This document shows positions 23,676-31,381 of a DNA stretch of 39,538 bases, in pieces. How positions within the stretch are numbered: the stretch's first letter is position 1; each line of letters opens with the position of its first letter. Under the pieces are notes generated by a model. That model was not told the DNA's origin and searched no databases. It worked only from the letters and a program-made list of their open reading frames with translations. The stretch spans positions 1 through 39,538 of the forward strand of contig JAUQPW010000047.1 of NCBI GenBank assembly GCA_030550175.1. Reading direction: 5' to 3'. Position numbers and translations under genes: made by a program. This DNA is from a bacterium. GTDB lineage: Bacteria; Moduliflexota; Moduliflexia; Moduliflexales; JAUQPW01.

Positions 23676-25454
23676 TTAGTTGATTGGTTGGTTAAGATGA
23701 ATAATTAATTTATCTCCGGGCATTAAATGTTCTCCGGGACTTAACCGGTTCCACTTTCTAAGAAGATGTACATTGACATTAAAGTTTTGGGAAAGTTCCC
23801 AGAGGTTATCTCCTTTTTTAACGGAATAAATAATTTTCTCTTTCTTAGGAGGTTGAGAACGAGTAGAGACGGTCTTTTTAGCTGGATAATACGAAGATTT
23901 AGAAAGTTTACGTGCTCCTTTAATCCAGGCTCTTTTGGAGCTGGAAGGCGTTCGTACCTCAGAGGGCTTACTTAATTTATCGTACCATATCTTCAATTCC
24001 TCATTGGGAGTTAAATTAGCCGTATTCAGTTTATTCCATACAATAAGCTGGGTCATAGTTACCCTAAATTTGGCTGCAACTTTACGTAAATCATCTCCCT
24101 TTTGGATCTGGTAAGTTACAAACTCCCGTTTTCTACCGGAGGGTCGGATGGGCTTTTCGTAACCGAATTCATCTGTACCAGATTGAGAGATAGCGGTAAG
24201 GGTTTGCGCCGAGGGCTCGGACCTAGCGGTGGTATTTAGTTCTTTTTCATCAGAGAAATGAATGGTAGCCAGAAGTTCCTTCTTCGATGAGGATTTTAAC
24301 CTGGAGGTCGCGGCGGTAAAAGCCTTTACAGGGAGATTTTTTTCTAGTAAGGAGGGTTCATTATACACCAGGGGAGATTCATAAACGGGATTAAGTCCGT
24401 ACTTACCTGGATCACTGGCGATAATGATGGCCGCCTTTAGCATGGGAACATAATTCTGAGTTTCTGGTCCCAAATAACCGGTACTGGAGAGTTCTTCAAA
24501 ATCGCGGGTTCGATACCGGCCGATCGCGTTATGGATTTTATATTCTCCACTATTGTAGGCTGCGATAACCAAATCCCAGGAACCCAACATACGATAGAGG
24601 TCTTTCAGATACCTGGCGGCAGCATGGGTAGATTTTACAGGATCTTTCCTTTCATCGACCCTTTTATCAACCCGCAATCCGTAGTTCCTAGCGGTCGAAC
24701 GCACAAACTGCCACATACCCACGGCTCCACTGGGGGATACAGCTTCTGTTGAGAAACTGCTTTCTATCAAGGGAATATAGGCCAGATCTGCGGGAAGACC
24801 ATAGGAACTAAAAATCTTTCTAATCATGGGCAAATATCTTGTAGATCGTTCGAGTCCCCTCAAAAAATTGGAATCCTCCTTTTTGCGGGAGTAAATATTG
24901 ATCCACTCTTGGATCTTTTCATCTATCTCGATGGGAGTATTAAAAATCAAAGGGAGATTCTGATTGGCCGCAGAAGGAGAGGAATTAGAACTTAAGGAAG
25001 CAGAGTTCTGGGTATTCGACTTTGAATTAGTATTTTCCAACCCATTTGGGGTAGAGGTCTGGGCGGATTTAGAATTATTCGCCTGTTCCTGAATGAGGTG
25101 AATTTTCAGTGAAAGCTCTTCATAGGTATCTTCAAGTTTCTTGTGGGATTCTGGGTTGTTATCTGCGTCCAAAAGAGCTTTCAAGGAAAGTTCAAATTCT
25201 TTAGAGGCTAAATCCCAGCGCTGATTACGGTAATGTTCAAGGCCAGCTTGATAGTGGGTCTGAGCTTGTTGAATGGCTTCCTCCACCTTGGATAGAGGAG
25301 GAGTTTCTGGAAGGGTTTGAGACTTATTGGTTTCTGCTGTCTTCTCAGGAAGGGTACTCTTTTTCTGATGAAATCCACAGCCAGAAAGAAGGAAAATAGA
25401 AATTAAAAAAATCCATATATATGAACCGTTTAATCTAACATTTATCCTAAACAT
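23676..25454 (-). CDS. mltD: Lipoprotein membrane-bound lytic murein transglycosylase, MltD-like, two LysM
   Basis: A 592-residue protein that cleaves peptidoglycan glycan strands. I chose the ATG at 25454 because it gives a lipoprotein signal (IWIFLISIFLLSGC) with AGGAGA upstream; the longer frame from 25553 has no such logic. After the lipobox comes a Ser/Asn-rich helical region with a tetratricopeptide-like stretch, then the SLT domain with catalytic Glu in PLIESSF, and SGAVGMWQFV and AAYNSGE motifs. Two LysM repeats close the protein (QIQKGDDLRKVA and SVKKGDNLWELS). This fits an outer-membrane-anchored periplasmic enzyme. It is first in a transcript with the helicase-associated gene. Confidence 0.9.
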   Translation of the reverse strand: MFRINVRLNGSYIWIFLISIFLLSGCGFHQKKSTLPEKTAETNKSQTLPETPPLSKVEEAIQQAQTHYQAGLEHYRNQRWDLASKEFELSLKALLDADNNPESHKKLEDTYEELSLKIHLIQEQANNSKSAQTSTPNGLENTNSKSNTQNSASLSSNSSPSAANQNLPLIFNTPIEIDEKIQEWINIYSRKKEDSNFLRGLERSTRYLPMIRKIFSSYGLPADLAYIPLIESSFSTEAVSPSGAVGMWQFVRSTARNYGLRVDKRVDERKDPVKSTHAAARYLKDLYRMLGSWDLVIAAYNSGEYKIHNAIGRYRTRDFEELSSTGYLGPETQNYVPMLKAAIIIASDPGKYGLNPVYESPLVYNEPSLLEKNLPVKAFTAATSRLKSSSKKELLATIHFSDEKELNTTARSEPSAQTLTAISQSGTDEFGYEKPIRPSGRKREFVTYQIQKGDDLRKVAAKFRVTMTQLIVWNKLNTANLTPNEELKIWYDKLSKPSEVRTPSSSKRAWIKGARKLSKSSYYPAKKTVSTRSQPPKKEKIIYSVKKGDNLWELSQNFNVNVHLLRKWNRLSPGEHLMPGDKLIIHLNQPIN

Positions 25455-25694
25455 AGAGACTATCTCCTGTGAGTAAGTTAGATCAAGTTGGATACCTACT
25501 ACTTTATTCCCCAAACGGTGCCTAACAAAACCAACGTGGTGGTGATAACACACTCTTGAAATGTTGTCAATACCTAATTTTACTTGGATTGTATCTTGAG
25601 AAGATATTCAGGGGGAAAAATAAAATTGAAATAAAGGAAGGTAAGATAAATAAAGGACTTAAACTTTTAGAGAAAAATATCAGATAGAGAGAAG

Positions 25695-25720
25695 AATACC
25701 AGGCATTTCAGCCTGGTATT
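25695..25720 (-). terminator. Hairpin after the DUF507 genes
   Basis: A perfect 10-bp stem, AATACCAGGC (25695-25704) with GCCTGGTATT (25711-25720), and a 6-base loop lie 9 bases past the stop of the second DUF507 gene. On the minus strand it is followed by a pyrimidine-rich CTTCTCTCT, so it is a likely terminator for that transcript. Confidence 0.65.
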
Positions 25721-25728
25721 CGGGTTTA

Positions 25729-26010
25729 CTAAAAATATCTGCCGCGTTTTTTCAAAAAATCGTTAAAGGCTTTTTGGTACAAAATATCCCATTCCCGGGA
25801 TCCTTCTTCAATCCTGCGGCTGTAGGAGCTTAATACTTTTCGAGCTTCCCGATCTGCTTCTTCTTCTACCTTGAGTTCATCGGTGATGATTCGGATAATA
25901 GCAGATCTTAACCTGTTTTTGTCGACCCGCAACTTTGCAAGGGTAGGATCCTGGAGGACCTTTACCACCAAATTCGATAAATGTACAATTTTCTCTTGAC
26001 TTAATCGCAT
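25729..26010 (-). CDS. DUF507 family protein, second copy
   Basis: A 93-residue DUF507 protein. It has the family start MRLSQEKIVHLSNLVVKVL, an acidic central helix (IITDELKVEEEADREARKVL) and a C-terminal helix with YQKAFNDFLKKRG. It is almost all helical and soluble. The function of DUF507 is unknown. It is the second of a tandem pair sharing length and layout with the upstream gene, 75 bases away. It stops with TAG. A strong hairpin lies in the spacer between the two genes and a terminator-like hairpin follows. Confidence 0.9.
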   Translation of the reverse strand: MRLSQEKIVHLSNLVVKVLQDPTLAKLRVDKNRLRSAIIRIITDELKVEEEADREARKVLSSYSRRIEEGSREWDILYQKAFNDFLKKRGRYF

Positions 26011-26042
26011 TGGAATTCCCTTTCTTAGAGAGAATCAAGAAT

Positions 26043-26069
26043 CTTTCAAAGGTTCCCAACCTCTGAAAG
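26043..26069 (-). promoter_or_regulatory. Hairpin between the two DUF507 genes
   Basis: CTTTCA-A-AGGTT (26043-26054) pairs with AACCT-C-TGAAAG (26058-26069) with one mismatch and a CCC loop. In a shared transcript this stem would sit between the two reading frames and could set their ratio by RNA processing or partial termination. Confidence 0.5.
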
Positions 26070-26085
26070 GTTAAAGGTTAATTTA

Positions 26086-26367
26086 TTATAAAATAAGGTT
26101 TCGCTCCCTGACCAATTTCTGCTTCACCCTTCGGAACATCTCGTGATACGGGATATTTTCCCTCCTCATTATGTCGGTATAATTCTCCAGAATATTTCTA
26201 ACTTCTTCATCCAGCCTGTCTTCCACTTTGAGATCTTCTGTAATAACTCGACTAACCTGGGCTTTGATTGTTTTAGAATCTTCTACCGGCTCAAGGTATC
26301 CTTCTTCTATGAGCTTATCAACCAAAAGGTTGGCAATAAAATTGATATATTCTTGACGTAATTTCAT
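26086..26367 (-). CDS. DUF507 family protein, first copy
   Basis: A 93-residue DUF507 protein beginning MKLRQEYINFIANLLVDKL, with a central acidic segment VITEDLKVEDRLDEEVRNIL and a basic C-terminus ending VRERNLIL. It has the same length as its downstream neighbour and the same RVI/RII-T-(E/D)-(D/E)-LKVE motif, so the pair arose by duplication. Tandem DUF507 genes are common in lineages that have the family. The biochemical role is unknown; no membrane helices or catalytic motifs are seen. Confidence 0.9.
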   Translation of the reverse strand: MKLRQEYINFIANLLVDKLIEEGYLEPVEDSKTIKAQVSRVITEDLKVEDRLDEEVRNILENYTDIMRRENIPYHEMFRRVKQKLVRERNLIL

Positions 26368-26566
26368 GGAAACTCCTAGTTATTTCTTTATCATTAAATT
26401 AATAAACCTTCCCATTTGACCCTTACTTTTTTAAGTATCCATTAGGAATGAGGAGTTGTCAATCAGGATTTAACCTTTGAGAAGTTTAAATTTCTCTTCA
26501 GACTCCTCTAGGGGGTCAATCCGTAGAACCCTTGACAAGTCTTTGACAAAGGCGGAATGTATAAAC

Positions 26567-27679
26567 ATGAGAGAAAGTCTTTTAGATGTAGACGAATCTT
26601 TCTTAAAGGAAACTTTCCAATCTATAGGCGAGCCCGGATACCGTGTTACCCAGGTTTTAGACTGGATCTATCAGAAAAAAGTAGCCACTTTTGCAGAAAT
26701 GACCAATCTCCCCATTCACCTGCGGGATTTTCTAGACAAACACTACAAGATAGATCCTTTAACCCTCCTAACTTATCAAGAATCGGCAGATGGAACCCTT
26801 AAGTTTTTATTCAGCTTAGGGGATAATGAAAAAATCGAATCGGTTTTAATTCCCATGAATCAGAACCTGACCCTATGTATCTCTACCCAGGTGGGATGCC
26901 CACTGGACTGCAAATTCTGCCTGACCGGGGTTATGGGTTATACCCGAAATTTAACTGCAGGAGAAATCCTGGGTCAGGTTCTCTTTATTCAAAGGTGGTT
27001 AGGGCCTAAAAAGAGGATCTCCAACGTAGTCTTTATGGGAATGGGAGAGCCGCTGGCGAATTATCAGAATACCGTCAAAGCGATCCGGGTCATGCTCTCG
27101 GAGAAAGGGCTTAATTTATCTAATCGAAAGATTACGGTATCTACCTCTGGAATCGTGCCGGGGATAAGGAAATTGGGACGGGAGGATTTTATCGTTAACC
27201 TGGCCGTTTCTCTCCATGCTCCTTCCAATGACCTCAGGAGCCAATTGATGCCCATTAATCGGAAATATCCTCTAGAAATGCTCCTGGAGGCCTGCCGGGA
27301 GTATCCGCTTCCCAAACGGCGTCGGATTACCTTTGAGTATGTTTTATTAAAGGGTGTGAACGATAGACCTCACCATGCCAGGGAGCTGGCCAAAATCCTC
27401 AAGGGATTCCGATGCAAGATTAACCTGCTCCCCTTTAATGAAGCTCCAGAGCTTCCCTATGAGCGGCCCTCAGATGCTGAAGTACTCCAGTTCCAAAAAA
27501 TTTTAATCGAGCAGGGTTATTCGGTGTTTATTAGAACCAGTCGTGGAAGAGATATCTTAGCGGCTTGTGGTCAATTGGCCGTACGTTCTTCTGATACTGG
27601 ATGTTCCGGTTTTAAACTCCGTCCCATAAGTTCGGCTACGGCATCTACGGGATTTTTTCCCTCAAAGAGCATGGCATAA
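26567..27679 (+). CDS. rlmN: Dual-specificity RNA methyltransferase RlmN
   Basis: A radical SAM enzyme that makes 2-methyladenosine at A2503 of 23S rRNA and A37 of some tRNAs. The [4Fe-4S] motif CxxxCxxC is CPLDCKFC; GCPLDCKFCLTGVMGYTRN and VVFMGMGEP are family signatures, and the second catalytic Cys is in AACGQL near the end. I chose ATG 26567 because the family start is there; the frame opens earlier at 26477. Normal proteins end shortly after ACGQL, but this frame runs about 30 codons further, antisense to the 3' end of gpsA, and stops only at 27677-27679. The extension is probably harmless. Confidence 0.93.
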   Translation: MRESLLDVDESFLKETFQSIGEPGYRVTQVLDWIYQKKVATFAEMTNLPIHLRDFLDKHYKIDPLTLLTYQESADGTLKFLFSLGDNEKIESVLIPMNQNLTLCISTQVGCPLDCKFCLTGVMGYTRNLTAGEILGQVLFIQRWLGPKKRISNVVFMGMGEPLANYQNTVKAIRVMLSEKGLNLSNRKITVSTSGIVPGIRKLGREDFIVNLAVSLHAPSNDLRSQLMPINRKYPLEMLLEACREYPLPKRRRITFEYVLLKGVNDRPHHARELAKILKGFRCKINLLPFNEAPELPYERPSDAEVLQFQKILIEQGYSVFIRTSRGRDILAACGQLAVRSSDTGCSGFKLRPISSATASTGFFPSKSMA

Positions 27680-28596
27680 ACTTGCTCGGTAATGGGCATC
27701 TCTACGGCATGACGTTTGGCAAGGCGAACGGCAGCCTGGGTGGTTTTAATCCCCTCTGCAACCATTTGCATCTGAGCTATAATTTCATTGAGCTTTTGCC
27801 CTCTGCCAATAGCTAACCCAACCTGCCGATTTCTACTTAATTCTCCGGTGCAGGTTAAGACAAGATCTCCTATACCGGCCAGCCCGGCAAAAGTCAAGGG
27901 TTGTGCACCCATAGCGATACCCAATCGGGTAATCTCTGCCAATCCTCGGGTAATGAGAGCTGCCCGGGAGTTGGTTCCATATCCCAATCCATCGGAAATA
28001 CCCGCCGCCAGTGCAATGACATTCTTCAAAGCTCCTGCCAACTCAACGCCTATGACATCCAGATTGGTATAAACTCGAAAGTAGGGGGTCGTAAAAAGAT
28101 TTTGGATAAGCTCTGCTACCTCTCTGTGAAAGGAGGCGGCCACAACAGCCGTTGGAAGATGCTGGCAAACCTCTCTGGCAAAACTGGGACCAGAGAGGAC
28201 CCCAATACCGGCTGCTTGAGGCAGCACGGCGGCCAGAACTTCTGACATGCAAAGAAGCGTTTCGACTTCGATTCCTTTTGTCGCACTGACGACTATGGTT
28301 TGTGGACTGAGATAGGGGGCATACGCCTGGCTAATCAGTCGGGTCACGTGGGAAGGCACGGCCGAGATAATCAAAGTCTGTCCTTTTACGGCTTCATTCA
28401 AGGCATGGGTCAAACTAACCGACTCCGGGATTTTAAAACCAGGGAGGTAAACTGAATTTTCTCGGGTCTCTTTCATTTTTTGGAGAAGTTCCTCCCTACG
28501 AACCCATAGGGTTATTCTATAGCCTTTTTCACCTAACAGAATGGCCAGTGTGGTCCCCCAACTTCCGGCTCCTATGATGCCAATCGAGTCTATCAT
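27571..28596 (-). CDS. gpsA: Glycerol-3-phosphate dehydrogenase [NAD(P)+]
   Basis: A 341-residue cytosolic enzyme that reduces dihydroxyacetone phosphate to sn-glycerol-3-phosphate for phospholipid synthesis. The Rossmann loop GAGSWGTTLA is at residues 10-19; VVSATKGIE and VLSGPSFAREV are family signatures; the catalytic Lys lies in GALKNVIALAAGI, and the substrate-binding segment LTCTGELSRNRQVG is intact. Its 3' end overlaps the convergent rlmN frame by 109 bases; the tail after LMGRSLKPE is a short extension beyond the usual end. Both genes remain open. Confidence 0.95.
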   Translation of the reverse strand: MIDSIGIIGAGSWGTTLAILLGEKGYRITLWVRREELLQKMKETRENSVYLPGFKIPESVSLTHALNEAVKGQTLIISAVPSHVTRLISQAYAPYLSPQTIVVSATKGIEVETLLCMSEVLAAVLPQAAGIGVLSGPSFAREVCQHLPTAVVAASFHREVAELIQNLFTTPYFRVYTNLDVIGVELAGALKNVIALAAGISDGLGYGTNSRAALITRGLAEITRLGIAMGAQPLTFAGLAGIGDLVLTCTGELSRNRQVGLAIGRGQKLNEIIAQMQMVAEGIKTTQAAVRLAKRHAVEMPITEQVYAMLFEGKNPVDAVAELMGRSLKPEHPVSEERTAN

Positions 28597-28743
28597 AATA
28601 CCTTAATAAATTCGACACGAATTCTAAGCTGTCAATGCCAAAATACCCCAAAGGTTTTCTTTCATTCTTAACCCTTTGGATAACTCTACTTGAAAAGCCC
28701 GGTAGGTAAAAGAAAATTTATTTGATTTGAAAGAGCTTTTCTC

Positions 28744-28772
28744 TTGACAATCCGTGTTTTGTTTTATTTAAT
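28744..28772 (+). promoter_or_regulatory. Sigma-70-like promoter
   Basis: TTGACA (28744-28749), a 17-base spacer and TTTAAT (28767-28772) form a near-consensus promoter 31 bases before the ATG at 28804 of the receiver-GGDEF-EAL gene. Confidence 0.6.
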
Positions 28773-28803
28773 CCTATGCTTCCTTTAAAAGGGGGATAGG
28801 GCT

Positions 28804-30963
28804 ATGAAAGGTATTGAAGGGCTTAAAGATACCCAAGAAGAAATAGAAATTCTCATCGTCGAGGATAGTCCACTACAAGCGGAGATATTAAAATCCATCC
28901 TTGAACAACACCACTATCGGCGTATCTTCCAACGATGGTAAGGAAGCTCTTGCTTTAATAAACAAGCATAGACCAACCCTACTTATCAGTGATATTATCA
29001 TGCCAGAAATGGATGGTTACCAATTATGCCGGCATATTAAGGCAGATGAGAATCTTAAAGATATACCGGTTATTCTTTTGACAACTCTTTCCAATCCTAA
29101 AGATGTGATAAAGGCGTTGGAATGTGGGGCCAACAGGTTTATTACGAAGCCTTATGATGAAGAGTATCTTCTCTCCAGTATTCAGTCTATTCTCGCGAAC
29201 CGCCAGTTATGGAAGACCGAAAAAGCACCCATGGGGATAAATATCTTTTTTTCTGGTGAGAGCTATTCTATCACACGGCAGACCCTCCGCAGATCCTTGA
29301 CCTGCTTTTATCAACCTATGAGACAGCCGTTCGAAAGAACCTTGAGTTGATTCAGGCGCAAATGGACACAGAGGGCCGTATTGAATATGTCAATCCTAAA
29401 TTCTCTCAAATAACGGATTATGCCCCTGAAGAGGTCATCGGGTTAAACTTGCGCGATTTGAGTGAACAATCTCCTAAGGAATATCAGCAGATGTGGAAGA
29501 CTATTACTTCGGGTGAAGAATGGCGAGGAGAACTTCGTAGTAAGAAGAAGAGCGGAGAACTTTACTGGGAATTGACGTCTGCCTCGCCTATCCGGAACCC
29601 GGAGGGGATTATAACCCACTTTCTGGTGGTTAAAGAGGACATTACGTAGCGCAAACGAGATGAGGAGACCATCCTTCATATGGCTTACCATGATGCTTTA
29701 ACAGATTTACCTAATTGCTCACTGCTCAATGATCGCCTGACCCAGGCACTGGCCCATGCCCGTCGCAACAAGCAGATGCTGGCCGTGATGTTTATCGATT
29801 TGGATTGGTTTAAGACCATCAATGACACCCTGGGACATGCTATAGGAGACCAACTCCTGCAAAGTGTTGCCAAACGTCTCGTAAATCTTTTGCGTGAAGG
29901 GGATACCGTCGCCCGAATGGGAGGGGATGAATTTATCCTGTTATTGCCCGGAATAACCCAGGCTGAAAGCGCCGCTAAGATTGCCTATAAAATCCTTGAG
30001 GCCTTCAAACCATCGTTCTATTTTAACGGTCATGAACTTCATGTGACTTCCAGTATTGGAATCGCTCTTTATCTTACCGACGGTGAAGATGCCGAAACGT
30101 TATTAAAGAATGCAGATACCGCCATGTACCGTGCCAAAGAACAGGGTCAAAGCAATTATCAATTCTACACCCCCGCTATGAATGCTACAGCCTTTGAACG
30201 GCTGATCCTGGAAAATAATCTACGCCGCGCCCTGGAACGTAAAGAATTTGTGATCTATTATCAACCCAAAATTCTTCTCAGCACCGGACAGATCACCGGA
30301 ATGGAAGCTTTGGTACGCTGGCAGCATCCTGAATTGGGTCTGATTTCCCCGGCAAAGTTTATTCCCCTGACTGAAGAAACCGGCTTCATTGTATCTTTAG
30401 GTGAATGGGCACTCCATACCGCATGTACCCAAAGTAAAGCCTGGCAAAATGCAGGTTTTCCGCCCCTGGATCTGGCGGTAAATCTTTCAGCACGCCAATT
30501 TCAACAACCTGACCTGGTCGAAATGATTGCGCAGGTGCTAGAAGAAACAGGTCTGGCTCCTTATCATCTGGAGTTGGAAATTACAGAAAGTATTGCCATG
30601 CAAAATGTGGAATTTACAGTTAAAATGCTCCGTAAATTGAAAGAGATGGGAATTCGGATTTTGTTGGATGATTTCGGAATAGATTACTCTTCACTCAGCT
30701 ATTTGAAACGTTTCCCCTTACACACTTTAAAAATTGATCAGTCCTTCCTGCACGATATCACTACCAACTCTTATAGCGCCATGATTATCACCCTGATTAT
30801 TACCCTAGCGCATAGTTTAAAGCTCAATGTTATTGCCAAGGGTGTAGAAACCAAGGAACAACTGGATTTCCTTAAGCAGTTACACTGTAATGAGGCCCAG
30901 GGATATTATTTTGGCCCACCTATTTCTGCAGAAGAATTTACCCGACTCCTTCAAAAGGGGTAA
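28804..30963 (+). pseudogene. Receiver-PAS-GGDEF-EAL cyclic-di-GMP regulator, multiply broken
   Basis: Pieces of one composite regulator lie in order but in different frames. The receiver domain starts at ATG 28804 (ILIVEDSP), shifts frame near 28910-28925, and continues with the phosphoacceptor Asp in LLISDIIMPEMDGY and Lys in FITKPY. A second shift near 29268 leads to a linker and a PAS domain (EGRIEYVNPKFSQITDY). An amber TAG at 29647-29649 interrupts a continuous frame where related proteins have Glu (KEDIT, stop, RKRDEE). The GGDEF domain (MGGDEF, with an RxxD inhibitory site REGD) and EAL domain (MEALVRWQHP, LEITES, LLDDFG) follow in one open frame, 29680-30963. In the EAL domain the usual EGVET motif reads KGVET. 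Confidence 0.88.
29680..30963 (+). CDS. GGDEF-EAL output module (open fragment of the broken regulator)
   Basis: A 427-codon open stretch starting at ATG 29680 covers both catalytic domains. The diguanylate cyclase site GGDEF and the feedback site RxxD five residues before it are intact, so c-di-GMP synthesis and product inhibition are possible. The phosphodiesterase half keeps EAL, NLSARQF, LEITES, DDFG and the K in TLKIDQSF, but has Lys for the first Glu of EGVET, a position linked to catalysis, and DDFGIDYSS in place of the usual DDFGTGYSS. No ribosome binding site stands out before 29680, so it may not be expressed on its own. Confidence 0.75.
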   Translation: MAYHDALTDLPNCSLLNDRLTQALAHARRNKQMLAVMFIDLDWFKTINDTLGHAIGDQLLQSVAKRLVNLLREGDTVARMGGDEFILLLPGITQAESAAKIAYKILEAFKPSFYFNGHELHVTSSIGIALYLTDGEDAETLLKNADTAMYRAKEQGQSNYQFYTPAMNATAFERLILENNLRRALERKEFVIYYQPKILLSTGQITGMEALVRWQHPELGLISPAKFIPLTEETGFIVSLGEWALHTACTQSKAWQNAGFPPLDLAVNLSARQFQQPDLVEMIAQVLEETGLAPYHLELEITESIAMQNVEFTVKMLRKLKEMGIRILLDDFGIDYSSLSYLKRFPLHTLKIDQSFLHDITTNSYSAMIITLIITLAHSLKLNVIAKGVETKEQLDFLKQLHCNEAQGYYFGPPISAEEFTRLLQKG

Positions 30964-31056
30964 CATTTATCCCCTAACCCCTACTATTTCGCTTCCACAT
31001 CCGTCAATAAATTAGACGCTCGACTCTAGTCATTGACTTTGTCCTTCAATAAAGAA

Positions 31057-31203
31057 GCGCCTGGCATTATTTATGCTAGGGTAAATTTAGTATTCCGAGA
31101 GGCGGAGGATGCCCATTCACTGGGAAAGGATGAAAGTGGGCAATCCTACGAAGTTGCCTCTAACTCCCATATTCCAATACAATACAGAAACGGCAATGGG
31201 AGT
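31057..31203 (+). ncRNA. Candidate structured RNA upstream of glmS
   Basis: Several stems follow each other: GCGCC at 31057-31061 (its CGCC can pair with GGCG 31101-31104), TGGCAT/ATGCTA (31062-31067 with 31073-31078), and a long bulged hairpin 31107-31146 (GGAT, GCCCA and TTCA pairing with TGAA, TGGGC and ATCC). Two crossing helices come last: TTGCC/GGCAA (31154-31158 with 31192-31196) and ACTCCCA/TGGGAGT (31163-31169 with 31197-31203). The crossing pair could be a pseudoknot or two alternative states. Fragments resemble the GCGCC and GGCGG..GAUGCC parts of the glmS ribozyme, but its conserved core is not evident. Confidence 0.35.
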
Positions 31204-31224
31204 CAGGAAAAATGGAACTCGTTC

Positions 31225-31252
31225 TTGACATTCTGAAAATTTTAATTAGAAT
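31225..31252 (+). promoter_or_regulatory. Promoter of glmS
   Basis: TTGACA (31225-31230), a 16-base spacer and TAGAAT (31247-31252) make a near-consensus promoter, giving a leader of about 120 bases before the glmS ATG. The same -35/-10 pair recurs at 35414-35442. Confidence 0.65.
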
Positions 31253-31341
31253 ACGATTTTATTAACGATCCACAAGTCTTTATTTAACTCAATTTGTGAG
31301 TTTACCTATTGAGTTGTAAAGAAATAATAAAAGTATAATTT

Positions 31342-31363
31342 CCTTGTGTAAAATTATACAAGG
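31342..31363. promoter_or_regulatory. 22-bp palindrome before glmS
   Basis: CCTTGTGTAA (31342-31351) and TTATACAAGG (31354-31363) are complementary except for one G-T pair. The palindrome begins three bases after TATAAT and ends 18 bases before the start codon, the place of a repressor operator or a leader hairpin. Confidence 0.5.
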
Positions 31364-31381
31364 ATTCATGGGGGTAATATC

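Larger units (their letters stand above)
30964..31381. other. Long glmS upstream region with RNA-like structure and promoters
   Basis: 418 bases without a convincing gene; a 67-codon frame at 31033-31236 matches nothing I know. The stretch contains a cluster of stems (31057-31203), a promoter (31225-31252), an 8-bp inverted repeat AACTCAAT/ATTGAGTT (31286-31293 with 31308-31315), a TATAAT at 31334-31339 and a palindrome at 31342-31363. Confidence 0.6.

Noticed and set aside
26530..26567. Promoter made of two TTGACA boxes and TATAAA before rlmN.
   Set aside because: Neither TTGACA has acceptable spacing to TATAAA (22 or 11 bases), so I did not list it as a feature.
8760..29649. The two in-frame amber codons (8760-8762 and 29647-29649) as a sign of TAG reassignment or pyrrolysine use.
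   Set aside because: At least three intact genes end with TAG (7990-7992, 14248-14250, 25729-25731), so TAG works as a stop here. Each case is better explained by a point mutation or error; no suppressor tRNA gene was seen.
31033..31236. A 67-codon frame before glmS as a gene.
   Set aside because: It has no ribosome binding site and no family-like content, and it overlaps the paired segments that look like RNA structure.
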